64,000 bases of DNA from Misgurnus anguillicaudatus (lineage: Eukaryota; Chordata; Actinopteri; Cypriniformes; Cobitidae). The notes under the pieces are model-generated. The model ran no database searches, was not told where the DNA came from, and was given only the letters and a program-made list of their open reading frames with translations. Location of the stretch: the NCBI RefSeq assembly GCF_027580225.2, contig NC_073352.2:3722501-3786500 (forward strand), written 5' to 3'. Position numbers and translations under genes: made by a program. Of the stretch, positions 22,606-33,467 are shown one piece after another; the first letter of the stretch is position 1, and each line of letters opens with the position of its first letter.

Positions 22606-24333
22606 GTAAGATGACTCTGTGATATTAATAAAATATAACTCATTCTAAATTTGAAATATATTCGCATGTTTGAAGAATATGTGTAACTTACATGTGTAAT
22701 GATTTTTATTCACATGTGACTGTGGTAGTTTCACACGTGGAAAATGCTAAGACACGAAAAATGTTTGAAGATTTGAAGAGAAGCCAATTTGCTGAGGTAA
22801 GTTAAGTTTAATTTTGTTAGATAGCTATAATTATTAATTATTTTAATTGTTAGTTTTAGTAAGTTTAATTTAATTGTCAAACACATTTAACAAGTTATGT
22901 TTTCAATCAATATCTAAAAGTAATGGCACCAATTGCGTGTGTGACTGACCTTAAAAACCGTGTTAATTCCTTTTTTTATAAACTATAATCCCTCAGAACA
23001 AACTATGATCACTTGTTTTTATTATATTTTTACACGTTTTGTGTATTTATTACATTGTGTAGTCTGCCAATGTAGCCTACGGCGTTGTGCTTTTATCTAA
23101 AACGTGGGATTGAAGGCTAAACCGGTAATTCTCTCAGACAGTAAAACTAATTAGCCTAAGTGACATTGATATAGATTGAGAGGTTTTAGACTCATTTAGC
23201 GAATTTTCTCCCCTAAACAAAACTTTTAACATGAAACTTCTTTAAGTAGACCGTAGTGGGCGCGTTTTTTTAAAAGACAGTAAAAAAACTCTTTAAAAGA
23301 GTGTGTGCATCACGTGAAGAAAAAAGCAAGACATAACGTTAGTTTCACATTTTTCTGACGCCACGATGCTTCACAAACTAACGTTATATAAATGGTGACA
23401 GCATGATGTGTTTTGTATCTTGGGGTATTTGGATACCCCTGGAATGTACCGTGAAGCCGGTGTCGTTGGCTAACCAGGTAAGTTTTAGTTTAACTTAGTA
23501 CCTTGAAAATAGTTCGGCTTTTAATCAATGTTCGTCCAGATAGTAAGTTAAGACCAGAGTATATTTCACTTTGTGCGCCAACGCGAGCGTCAATGTACAG
23601 TGCGTGTAGTAGTGCATACTTTACAGATTTTTGTGTTTTTTTCCTGCGCGTATGAGTATATTTAGAATGATCGCTATGTGTATGCGTCAAATTGCGTTCG
23701 ACTGTGCGGCTAACATTATGCAAAATAAACTCGTTTAACATTACGCTATCTGCTCCGGGGCAGCATATGTTATGGATCAGAGATAACACTCCAAAGTGCA
23801 ACCCGTCAGCTTTGTTAAACGCGAGTTACACGCGAGTAACGTGACTAATTCAGACTTCACATTGCAGTGGTTGTTGCATCCTGTGTACTGTGTACATACA
23901 CGCGGAAAACCTAAGCAAAATACAATTTGTTTTTGGAGTAAAAGTACCATTTATGTTTCAAATGTTTACTATTAAAGCACCACTGTAAACTATGGTTACT
24001 ATAAGATCCTGGTAAAACTGTGGTTACTACAAATAAAACCAAAAACTGGTAACTGAATGGTACAATAACACAATTAATTATTATTTTGTGCTTGTCATTC
24101 TGCAAACGTGTGCTTAATCAGCCTTTTACTGCATTTCAGTAATAAGCATGTTAGTGACGCTGGCATGCAGAGGATCTAAGAAGTATGTGACAGTGACAGA
24201 GACTGATGGAGAATATAACTATCATGAGTTTCACAAGGAAGGTTTGAATGCTGTTATAACTTGTAGAATTAATAGTCAGAGCCTTTATGTGGTTTTCAGT
24301 CCTGTTCCTGGGGACCTACTGCTTGGCACATAG

Positions 24334-24713
24334 AGGCTGCGTCTGAAACTGCATACTGTACAGTACGTACTTAATGAGATAAAGTACCTACTTACTGACA
24401 GTTAAAACAGTAGGTACTGTATAGTATGAATACTGTTAGTATGAATGTGATTTGGACGTACTACATCCGCCAGGTTGATACATGATGTGACATATGTCGT
24501 CATAACGTCATGTCATACCAGCGCGAAAACAGCCGCATCGCCGCTTTCACCTCCTCTTCTTCTTTGGATAAACTCTGCTCCAGGGGCATCATGGGATATT
24601 GATATTGATGCACGCTTCAAAATCTAACCTGGAAGTAGTAGGACATACTACTCACCTCGCCTACTGCTTTTTGTCTACTATATAGTATGGATGTAGGCGG
24701 TTTTAGACGCAGT
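24334..24713. mobile_element. Inverted-repeat MITE nested in intron 1
   Basis: Ends GGCTGCGTCTGAAACTGCAT and, in reverse complement, TACTGCGTCTAAAACCGCCT. Interior contains repeated GTACGTAC/TAGTATG words and is non-coding. Being intronic, it need not have disrupted the host element's gene. Confidence 0.65.
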
Positions 24714-25679
24714 ATTTGTATGTCTTTCTTATTTAACACACCTGACTCGTCAGCTCATTAGGTGAGAATTGAGCTAAATGTGTTAGGTAAGAGATCAGTG
24801 AGTCCCTAGTAACATGATCAAAAACCACTTCTTGAATGTAACTAATTAATACATCTATTTTTTATTTAGCACACATAATAAAATAATCTCCCTGTTGACC
24901 ATATAAACATTATCTTCAAATTTTATCTGAAATCATTCTTACCCTAACACAGTGAATAAAAGATTCGGCCTGCCAATTGATGTAGACGTGAAGTACAAGG
25001 ATTCAACGGGGACTGAGGTTGATGCAGACATATTCAATGAACTCCTACAGCAAGGCAGTGTCACTCTTACAGCCTGTTTGGATGACGGTGTGTCTGTACA
25101 TTGTAACACTTTAAAACATTTTTGAACTAAAATCTCATTCTATATTTAAAACACTATAATTCAATTAAAATTAGAAACACTTATATTAAATTGATGTCTT
25201 TGTCAGCATTTTGCTTTTAGTGTGGATTAAAAAGAATTGTTTTTTTTAACCGTTTTTGAACTCCACATTTATACTTTATACTTTTCTGTCTAGATATGTT
25301 GGATGTTTCAATGTCTTCTGATACATCGTTTTCTTCTAATACATCCACCTTGATTATTGATGATCCCCCAACAAAGAAAGCAAGACTGACGAATGACTGT
25401 ACAGATAAACAAGCAGCAAAAAATGTAGGCTTTTTTGAAAAAAACTGCTAGGCTGTTATTGTTTTCAATTATGTTAATAGTAGTACTTAAGTATGTGTAT
25501 TTAATATAAATTTGTCTGCTTCTTCATGTTACAGATGGTGAATATGGTTCTGAAGTCAAAACCTGGTGGAGACAAAATTATGTATGAATACGATAAAACC
25601 AAAACCTTGTCAGACAGCACCCGCAGACAGTTAGTGAACATGCTTGTTGCTGATATGGTTGAAGTGCATGGGTAAGAAT

Positions 25680-26092
25680 AAAAACTCGGCGCAGTAACAC
25701 CCTCCCTCTCCCATTATGAGAGTGAGAATGGGAGCGGACTTTTCAGGTGAGTCGAAGTACTCCCAAAAGTGCTATTACGCCATAAAATATAGTTCCTCTT
25801 TTAAATCCGCTTAGGAAAGCGCTACGTTTTATTTTGTACCACCAAACTTGCTCGTATAACTACTCGTCTTAAATAGGAAAAACGTTGATGTGTTTGGTCA
25901 CTTCTAACTTTATCTCTGATTGGTACCATTGAATGAATGGGGCTAAGCTAAATGCTATGGAAGCGTCGCAGCGCGCTCCAGCGCTTACGTGCACGCACAT
26001 AGATGATAGAGGGATGTATCAACAATTCTTAGTTAAGGTAATAACATAGTTTAATATTGAAAATGAGTAGACTATTCCTTTAAGGTATGTTT
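25680..26092. repeat. Dispersed repeat fragment replacing the middle of the SAMD3-like gene
   Basis: The right edge reads, in reverse complement, TTAAAGGAATAGTCTACTCA, an end I recognise from a common fish DNA repeat. The left end is not clearly mirrored. It lies where internal exons should be, so insertion with accompanying deletion is likely. Confidence 0.45.
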
Positions 26093-26516
26093 TCATGTAT
26101 TGGCTAGAAAAAGATGCCACTTGCACAACCTTTTTATGAGATTCACTTTCCTTAACTTGGTTTACTTGGATTTTCCAGATGGGAACCAGCATTTCAGCTT
26201 TTCTGGAGAAGTTTGGATCTGCACAGCTTTTCCTGTTATGCATGGGAGAAAATGAGAAGAGCATTCAGAGGTTCTTCCTTGTCATGGACATGAAAGCAAT
26301 TCCGTGCAAGGCTCAGACATCGGTGGGGGCTTTTGATGAACTTTTTAAAGCACACTTTGTGTTTAGCACATCATACAGTGAAAGTCTGTCAAGCTTCTAC
26401 ATTTTCATCCAAACTGCCATTTACAACATTGATGCTGGAACTTCCAAAGAAAGGCCAAGAGTCAGAGAGTTTCTGAGTGAAAAGAATTGATTTTCCTGTG
26501 AAGGTATGGTCAAAGC

Positions 26517-28915
26517 ATGTTTACCTGTTTTATCTGTAAAACGCATCATCAGAGTTCTTCTCTTCTTTGTCGTCATCTAAAGTTACTACATGGACTTTAC
26601 CCTGGAAAGCTCTTGCGGCTACAATGTGCAGAATTTGAATGTTCTTCTGTGTTTGGCACATATTCAGCTTTTAAGAAACATTTAATAACTGTTCATGGTG
26701 ATAGGACAGCCCAAAATGAGTGGGCTAGTTTGGGTGAGACATGCAGTGAAAATGGTCAAACAACTTTTGAACCGAATGTTAGTGAAGTTGAGCCAACCCC
26801 CTCGACTTCACAACAGAACACCACAGTACTTGAGTCAACACAAGTTTTAATAGATGAAAGACAATTGCAGGAAATGTGTGGATCTGTTGTCGCCCAATTA
26901 CAGGCATCAAGGGTAGCTAACAGTACAGTTCAGTCTGTAGTTGTTTCAATGGAGGAGTTAGTAAATGATATTCAGACTCATACAAGAGAGAGAATTTTAA
27001 GGAGTCTTCCTTCTGTTTTGCATAATGAAGAAACGTTCCATCAGGTTCAAGCCATGTTTGACAACATAAATAATCCCTTTACTGTCTTCAACACCGAGAC
27101 GAAATGACAGAAGTACTACAGAGAGAAGTGGGAAATAGTTGAACCCGTTGAATGTGTTCTTGGTGTGCGATATGATGTTTGTCGAGACAAAACAACAGGA
27201 ATCTACACACAAGTCCCAATAACGGATACATTTATATACTATGTTCCAGTTCTAAGAACACTTCAGTCCATGTTTAAGAACAAGGAAATACTTGGAGCTT
27301 TTCAACAAATGAATCTGTGCAAAGAGGACATTAGTGATGGAGAATACATCAAAACTCATCGCCTTTTTTCTCAAGACAGATATGCATTACAGCTTCAGCT
27401 TTACTATGATGATTTTGAGACTGCTAATCCTTTAGGAGCTAAAAAGGGCATTCATAAACTCGGGTGCATTTATTTTATTTTGCGAAACCTTCCACCAAAA
27501 TTTAACTCTGTGTTGATGAACATTCATACTGTTGTTTTGTTTTATTCTGAAGATTTGAAGAAATACGGTTTTGATGCTGTTCTTAAACCACTTATTGATG
27601 ATCTTAAAATATTAGAGACTCGTGGGATTCACACTGCTTTATCTGACACCCCTGTCAGAGGAACTGTAGTACAGGTAACAGGGGACAACTTGGCACTTCA
27701 TGGATTATTTGGGTTTGTGGAGTCATTTAGTGCTTCATGTTGTTGTCGGTTTTGCTTGACTGCAAAAAGTGACTTTCAGACCATTTTCACGGAAGATCAC
27801 CCAGATTTGGTTCTTCGTTCTAAAGCTTTACATGCAGTTCATTGCAATGAATTGTTGGTTCATCCAGAAGCCTCTTGTTTTGGGGTGAAAAAAAGTTGTT
27901 TACTAAATTCATTGGGGTTCTTTGAGACATCTGAGAACTATGCAGTTGATATAATGCATGATATACTGGAAGGCGTGGCCCAGTATGAACTGAAACTTGT
28001 TTATCAGCATTTACTGAAAAATTCACTTTCTATTAAAGAGTTATGTGAACGAGTTCAATATTTTAATTACGTTTACATTGAAAGAAAAAACAGACCAAGT
28101 GGACTTAAAATGGATGACAGCAAAGACCTTGGTTTGAATGCAGTGCAGTCATGGTGCTTGTTGCGCAATACGCTGCTTATATTTGGAGATGTTGTACAAA
28201 AAAATGATTCTGTTTGGAATTTGCTTTTACTTTTAATACAGATTGTAACCATTGTTTTCTCTCCAAGAGTAACTAGTGGAATGACATACTATCTAAAATA
28301 TTTGATTTTTGATCACCATACTTTATTTAAATCTCTTTTCCCTGATAAGAATCTGTTACCTAAACACCATTTGATGATACACTACCCCAGGTGTATTCGT
28401 AAAATTGGTCCTGTTTTGGACCATGAGATTTGAGGCAAACACAATTTTTTTAAACAGTCAGTAAAAGGTTTTAAAAATCTCACTAAAACTTTGGTAAAAA
28501 TGTACCAGACACACATGGCATTACATTGGGAGAATTTTAACTTTCAAAGGCTTCAGTATGGACCTCTAAAAACTGAGCTGGCTTATGATTTAGAAGGTGG
28601 TATTGTTTTAAGCAGAAAGCTCAATGTATCAGTTTATTCTGATGTACACACAACCAATTGGGTAAAAACTTATGGCACTGAGTATCATATTGGCATGTAT
28701 ATTTGCAGTGGTGTTGAATTTGAAATTCCAGTTTTTTAAAAATTATTAATGTGATTGTAAAAGGTGAGGAGGTTTTTCTTTTAACAAGCCATGTCCATAC
28801 TGTAGAAATGGATGAGCACCTGCATGCATTTGTAATAGAAGATAAAATTGGTCCTTATTTTGTGTTTTTATTTGATGAATTGCATTACTACAGGCCATTT
28901 GATAAACAAAACTGA
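26517..28915 (+). pseudogene. Tnp2-like (CACTA) transposase with N-terminal C2H2 fingers, interrupted
   Basis: The ATG at 26517 opens 196 codons with two zinc-finger-like blocks: CFICK...RHLKLLH (residues 4-24) and C..FECSSVF...HLITVH (37-60). An in-frame TGA at 27105 is followed by 422 more codons in the same frame (27165-28433). That part contains the Tnp2 order of blocks: DDFETANPLG (27405-27437), LRNLPP, FDAVLKPLIDDLK, TGDNLALHGLFGF (27678-27716) with a CCCRFC cysteine cluster, DIMHDILEGV (27948-27977), and a C-terminal LPKHHLMIHYPRCIRKIGP block like DUF4218. Candidate catalytic residues are an Asp in the first block, the Asp of GDN and the Glu of LEGV (inference by position). Frame breaks near 28425-28445 and in a T-run at 28735-28740 separate further coding pieces ending at 28915. 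The TGA is one transition from CGA, as CpG decay would produce. Confidence 0.8.
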
Positions 28916-29009
28916 AGATAGAAATGCCTATATTGTGCCAACATGTCACTTATTTTAAAACTGCACTTATTGTGTCAAGTGTTTACTGTTTTAACTGTTA
29001 ATGAATGTT

Positions 29010-29015
29010 AATAAA
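29010..29015 (+). promoter_or_regulatory. AATAAA polyadenylation signal of the transposase gene
   Basis: First AATAAA downstream of the reconstructed end of the Tnp2-like frame, about 95 bp after its stop. A TGT-rich stretch follows within 30 bp. Confidence 0.55.
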
Positions 29016-29229
29016 TGTCTGTGTTTTCATAAGCAACTGTTTCTTTTGCACTTTAATTTTTAAAACATTGTGCAAGTGGTTTAATTTTTTAAAAATAAAT
29101 TATAAAGATTACAACTGTATTAGGTAGGATAAAGGTACATTTAAACCCCTAGATTATTTGGATGCAACGTTTGTGTTATTGATGTAACTCTGCAAAGTGT
29201 ACAAAATGTACACCCAAGGGATTGACAAT

Positions 29230-29483
29230 TAACTCTCTGCAGTGAATATCAACACTAGTTAGTGTTTTTTAGGGTCAACTCAGTACACCAGTGTTAAAAA
29301 TGCCTGGAGTTAAAATAGATCTAATTAGTGTTAAATTGTTACACTTCACTCTAGTGTTGAATAAAAATAACTCTTTGTGGTGTCAGCCAGTGTTGTTTTT
29401 CAGCTCCATACAGTGTTGCTGTAACTCTGTAATAGTGTTAAACAAGTAACACTTTAGATAGTGTTAAATTAACTCTGTAAATA
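29230..29483. repeat. Right subterminal repeat array of the CACTA-like element
   Basis: At least ten AGTGTT/AACACT and several AACTCT/AGAGTT words within 250 bp, matching the left array. It continues at 31277-31320 after the nested insertion 29484-31259, so the array was contiguous before that insertion. Confidence 0.7.
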
Positions 29484-31259
29484 TAGACTCCTTCAAGGTT
29501 TGTAAACATTGAATGACTATTGGGTGCGCGCGCAGCATGGGGTCAAACTGTTCATACCATCCAGGCTTTATAATTTATTATACAACAGTTCTTTCTGGTT
29601 CTCGAATCTGATTGGCTAAGAGCCATACGATATTGTGCTGATAACAGCACTGTAGCCGCTTCACCTTTAGTATTATTCCGCCACCTAGTGAATGGAGGTC
29701 CTAAGCAGGCTCATCTCTGAATGGAAAAACACAGACGCGCTGTTTGAATCACTCTCCGTGTGTCTCATTAGTTTACTAGCTCATAAATCAGTCTGAATCC
29801 CCAATCGGAAGTTATTAGTCAAAGATCGGCGCTCTTGGATGTTACGTTACAGTTAATGGGAGAAATGTCTTGTCACATCGTGTGGACGATTAACACTTGG
29901 AAAGAGGAATATAAACACTCGTTTTTTTTTTGGAGCTATATTTCTTATCAGAACGCGAAAACACCGTGAAACAGCAGGTAAGCACCACAGCTTTTAAATG
30001 TGGACATTGATCATTTACTTTATCGTGACCTGACTATTAAAACATGTTATGAGATATCGCCACTGGTATATTTATAAGCAGCATGCAAAAACATATCTCT
30101 GACACTTATAAAAAACAGTTTTATATAGTACTGACAAGAACAAAGTTTAATAATAATAATCGAGTGCTCGTATCACGTTAAGAATAAATGAGAAAGCAAT
30201 AGTAACGTTATACAAATAGTTTTATTAACTTTTACCTCGCGCCAAAACAATAACAACACAAAAGACACTAAATATGAATTAAAAAACAAGTAATAGTTTG
30301 ATCATGACACCAAATACTGCTGATTTGATCTCATTTTGACGATCATAAACAAACAAGGCCAACATGAGAGCCGGGGTATCTCTGTCAGAAATGTAGCCCA
30401 GAGAGGGCGGTGGTCAGCGGGGCGAGTGAACACTGATGTCCGCTCATGCTTTGGTTCTCATTCGTACCGAATCTCACTAAGCAAACGTTCAAACAGGCGC
30501 TATCTTTACTAATCGACTGCAGATTTAAATATAATACATATACATTCTCGACTGAACTAATCTTAAAACTACACTTTGTGACCAAGAAACGGTAATATAA
30601 AGTAACGGCTTTTCCGTCCATTGAGTTGTTATGAGCTTCAAAGCAGCCGAAAGTTTTACCTGTCATTCTGGCCGCCCTCAAATCCGTGGCGGAAGAAGTA
30701 GTTCTCAAACAAAGAGGCTTTTAAAATAACTCCGTTGTTGTTTTCTAGTTTTCGTTTTTCAAACGTGTGCCGTCGAACTGTTGTATAAAAGCAATATTGC
30801 TCTCGGAGTCGTGTGATATAGCTCTATATCATCACGGCTGTGATTGCCTCCGGCACTCGGCCTGCGGCCTCGTGCCTCTGGCCTAATCGCAGCCGTGATG
30901 ATGTGGAGCTGTATCGCACTCCTACTCGAGCGATGTTGCTTAAATATAACAGGTCTGAAAAATGATGACTTACCTCAAATGAAGTGAGCACTACAAACAA
31001 AAGCCTCTTTGATATTTGCATTGTCCCAGTCTGCACGTTTAATTGCTTGCAGCCGCAGATGTTGTACTATTTTGTTTTTAAGATTCTGCATGAATCGTGA
31101 AAACTTAACGGAAGACCTGGTGCGATTTTCAAAGCCCTTGAAGTAAGTAGGCATTTTTGACGATACCGAATAATACGCAACTCAATCTGCTGTAATGACT
31201 TTTCTGACCCCGACATGCGCAGTGGGAACCGCCTGTGACGTGAACCGTGAAGGGGTCTA
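29484..31259. mobile_element. Nested element(s) inside the right subterminal array
   Basis: The left end TAGACTCCTTCAAGG and right end (reverse complement TAGACCCCTTCACGG) are imperfect inverted repeats. Inside, TATACAACAGTTC at about 29580 is mirrored by GAACTGTTGTATA at about 30775, followed by a strong hairpin at 30818-30915. This suggests one element within another. No transposase-like frame was seen. A splice-donor-like CAG|GTAAGCA lies near 29976. No exact target duplication could be fixed. Confidence 0.6.
30818..30915. repeat. Long stable hairpin at the end of the nested element
   Basis: An arm reading ATAGCTCTATATCATCACGG and GGCACTCGGCC folds onto GGCCTCGTGCC and CCGTGATGATGTGGAGCTGT around a TGC loop. 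Its architecture parallels the hairpin at 62731-62868. Confidence 0.75.
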
Positions 31260-31336
31260 TTGGGACAATATGTACTCATTTAGAGTTGATTTTAACTCTA
31301 TCAGAGTTGAATTAACACTGATCCTTTTGCTGTGTA

Positions 31337-32960
31337 GGTTTTCTGCATGTGTACCATGTACTTGAAGTTGCCAATGACTAGAGCCACAATTATTACAGAA
31401 CCACACTTTACTTCCAGAAATATGTTTTAGAATTAATACAAAATTACTACATAATACTGCTCCAATATAAAAACAGGAATACATGCAGATTTTCTCAATA
31501 AATCTGACGTACATTCCACACTAATGTCAGTCAATATTAGAGGTTACATTCAACCCTTTTTCTCACATCCCACCACCTCCTTCACTCCAGTAGTGTAAAT
31601 CTGCTTACAGAAGATAGTGTATATTTATCGCATGTTTCCCCTGCTCTTCACTTCATGTCTGTGTTAAAAACATGTCTTCAGAACTGAGTGTCTGTGAGCA
31701 AAGATAGCAAAGATTTTAAAACGAATTCATCCAGAGGATTGGAAGCCAGCTTAAACAACTGAAGTGAATGGGAATGTCACCAGACCACACACCTCTCTCC
31801 TGGTTTTCCCCTCAGGGAAATAATGAATAATTATTTCCCCACAGATGAATAAATCACATTAAGACTAGAAAATTACAAACTCTGTTTTAATCATGTAAAC
31901 TTTAAATATCCAAAAGTCATAATATTTCCTGAAGTATAGCAGACATAAACCATCATTCTTATGACAATATTTACAAATCAACATTCACAGTTCTGTCTCT
32001 TCAGCTTACATGATTGAGAAGACATCACAAGAGCACTGAATATTGTCTCTGTAAAAGCAGAGGAAGAGACCTTGAGACAGATAATGTGATTGGCAGGAAA
32101 CAATGAGCCAGGGGTCTTCTTCTTTACTGAGGAGGTGTTGCCTAGCAGCAGTCATGTGATGCTCTGGTGTCTCTCTCTCTCTGTGTGTGTGTGTGTGTGT
32201 GTATACAATGAATACGGTTGTGAAGGACTATTAGATAAGCAATTACTTTAGCCAGACACATATTGGCTCTTTCAAATCAGCCTTTAGATCACAGAGAAAC
32301 AGTATCCTAAGAACAAAGATGGTTCAGATGATGAACATCAGCAGCATGTTTAAAGACTTTACCTACTGCATACCATTTTAAGTGTGTATCGATTCACAGC
32401 AATGAGAGGCATTATTACGGGTGATGCATTGTTATTCTCACTTCATCCTGTGTTGTTCAACCCCCTACTGGTTGGTCATTCAATCTGATGCATTAAAACT
32501 TACTGAATACTTTTTCTTTTTTTATCTGCAATTTTTAGGTTTAAGAAATATTTAAAAAATATTTATATTTTAAATATATAACTACTTGCAGAAAACAGCA
32601 CTGTATCTGGTCATAAATCAATCAGATTTATTTCAATGTGGCATTAAATGAAAGGTTTTGATGTTGTACTTCAGTTCTGCCTCAGGGGCAGCACTCTTAT
32701 TTCTCAGCACACTATTAAAAGTCGATGTCCACATGCTCAGTAACTGAACAACACATGATGGTTGCATCACAACAATATATAAAGTCACTTTCCAGATCAT
32801 TCCCTTTTTTTCTGTGGTGCTGAACTTCCAATCATCACCCGATCTGCTGAAACCAACACATAGTACAGTGGTTTAATGTCAAATAAAATACATCAAATAT
32901 AATTTTATATAAAATATAAAAAACGTTTAAAATTCATATGCTCACAATTTCAAGATAAGG
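31337..32960. other. No gene recognised; TC/TG microsatellite at 32169-32202
   Basis: Non-coding on inspection apart from the (TC)n(TG)n run. No inverted ends were noticed. It is one of the longer stretches without obvious transposon sequence and may be host DNA. Confidence 0.4.
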
Positions 32961-33026
32961 TAGTTAAAATATTCTACAGGACCAGATTGGGCATCGAGAG
33001 GACCAGGAGAATTCTCGGTGGGCCGG

Positions 33027-33227
33027 TCAGTTTTTTTTTTGGGCTACGAGGCGGGTGTTGTCATGCCACCGGGTTGCTGTCTCTAGGCTGACTGCACTCA
33101 CAGTAGCCCCACTGGAGTATTTTGCAGGTGAGATATGTGCCCACCGCTTTATGCCCAAGTTGATTGTGTCCCGACCACTTGTTGGAAGAAATTTAAAAAG
33201 AAGTCTTGCATTAGGGTCCATTAACAT
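33027..33227 (-). pseudogene. Possible protein-coding fragment, unrecognised
   Basis: A 66-codon minus-strand frame contains LLFKFLPTSGRDTINLGIKR and WAHISPAKYSSGATVSAVSL. It looks more protein-like than its neighbours (mixed hydrophobic/charged order, few low-complexity runs), but I cannot name a family and no splice context is clear. It could equally be a chance frame. Confidence 0.2.
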
Positions 33228-33297
33228 CTAAAACGCATGGAAATCACAGGATGCAAAGTTTTTTATGCTTTTCAAAGCGTTCGCCATCTGCCTTTGC

Positions 33298-33467
33298 TAC
33301 ACTGAAAAAAATTATTCACTCAATTTACTCAGTTTTTTAAGGTAAGTGGTTGCAGTCAATTTATTTAAGCTACATTTAAACAAAACAATAAAAAAACTTT
33401 TGTTTAAATGTAGCTTAAATAAATTGATTGCAACCACTTAAAGAACTGAATATTTTTTTTCAGTGTA
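33298..33467. mobile_element. Palindromic MITE (TACACTGAAAAAAA ends)
   Basis: 170 bp with ends TACACTGAAAAAAATTATTCA and its near mirror. Pairing continues through 'gtggttgcagtcaatttatt' and 'ttaagctacatttaaacaaa' to the centre, so the whole unit is one hairpin. Confidence 0.85.

Larger units (their letters stand above)
24148..26490 (+). pseudogene. SAMD3-like accessory gene of the CACTA-like element (broken)
   Basis: A multi-exon gene is legible. Exons are 24148-24241 (starts MLVTLACRGSKKYV), 24953-25087 (RFGLPIDVDVKYKD), 25294-25424 (acidic, Ser-rich, with PPTKKAR), 25535-25671 (SDSTRRQLVNMLVADM) and a last exon ending at 26490 (FIQTAIYNIDAGTSKERPRV). All internal junctions obey GT/AG and the first four exons join in phase. 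The ...TRRQLVNMLVADM... and ...YNIDVG..KE.PRV... blocks are hallmarks I recognise from the large fish family annotated as sterile alpha motif domain-containing protein 3-like. The middle of the usual protein is absent, and exon 4 is out of phase with the last exon. An unrelated repeat occupies 25680-26092. A MITE sits in intron 1. Function is unknown; it may be the DNA-binding partner of the transposase, by analogy with plant TNPA (inference). Confidence 0.65.
22346..31334 (+). mobile_element. En/Spm (CACTA)-like autonomous-type DNA transposon, degenerate
   Basis: The left end CACAGCAAAATCA and right end (reverse complement CACAGCAAAAGGATCA) share a 10-bp perfect inverted repeat, with TA directly outside both (22344-22345, 31335-31336). 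Just inside are arrays of AGTGTT, AACACT, AGAGTT and AACTCT words, the subterminal repeat layout typical of CACTA elements. Between them lie two same-strand genes: a SAMD3-like gene (24148-26490) and a Tnp2-like transposase with an N-terminal zinc-finger region (26517-28915). Both are damaged and at least three other repeats are nested inside, so this copy is inactive. CACTA assignment rests on transposase motifs and end structure together; the terminal CACAG instead of CACTA is a variant. Confidence 0.75.

Noticed and set aside
29577..31279. Several 70-107 codon minus-strand frames
   Set aside because: They lie in nested non-coding elements with strong hairpins and show no transposase or host motifs.
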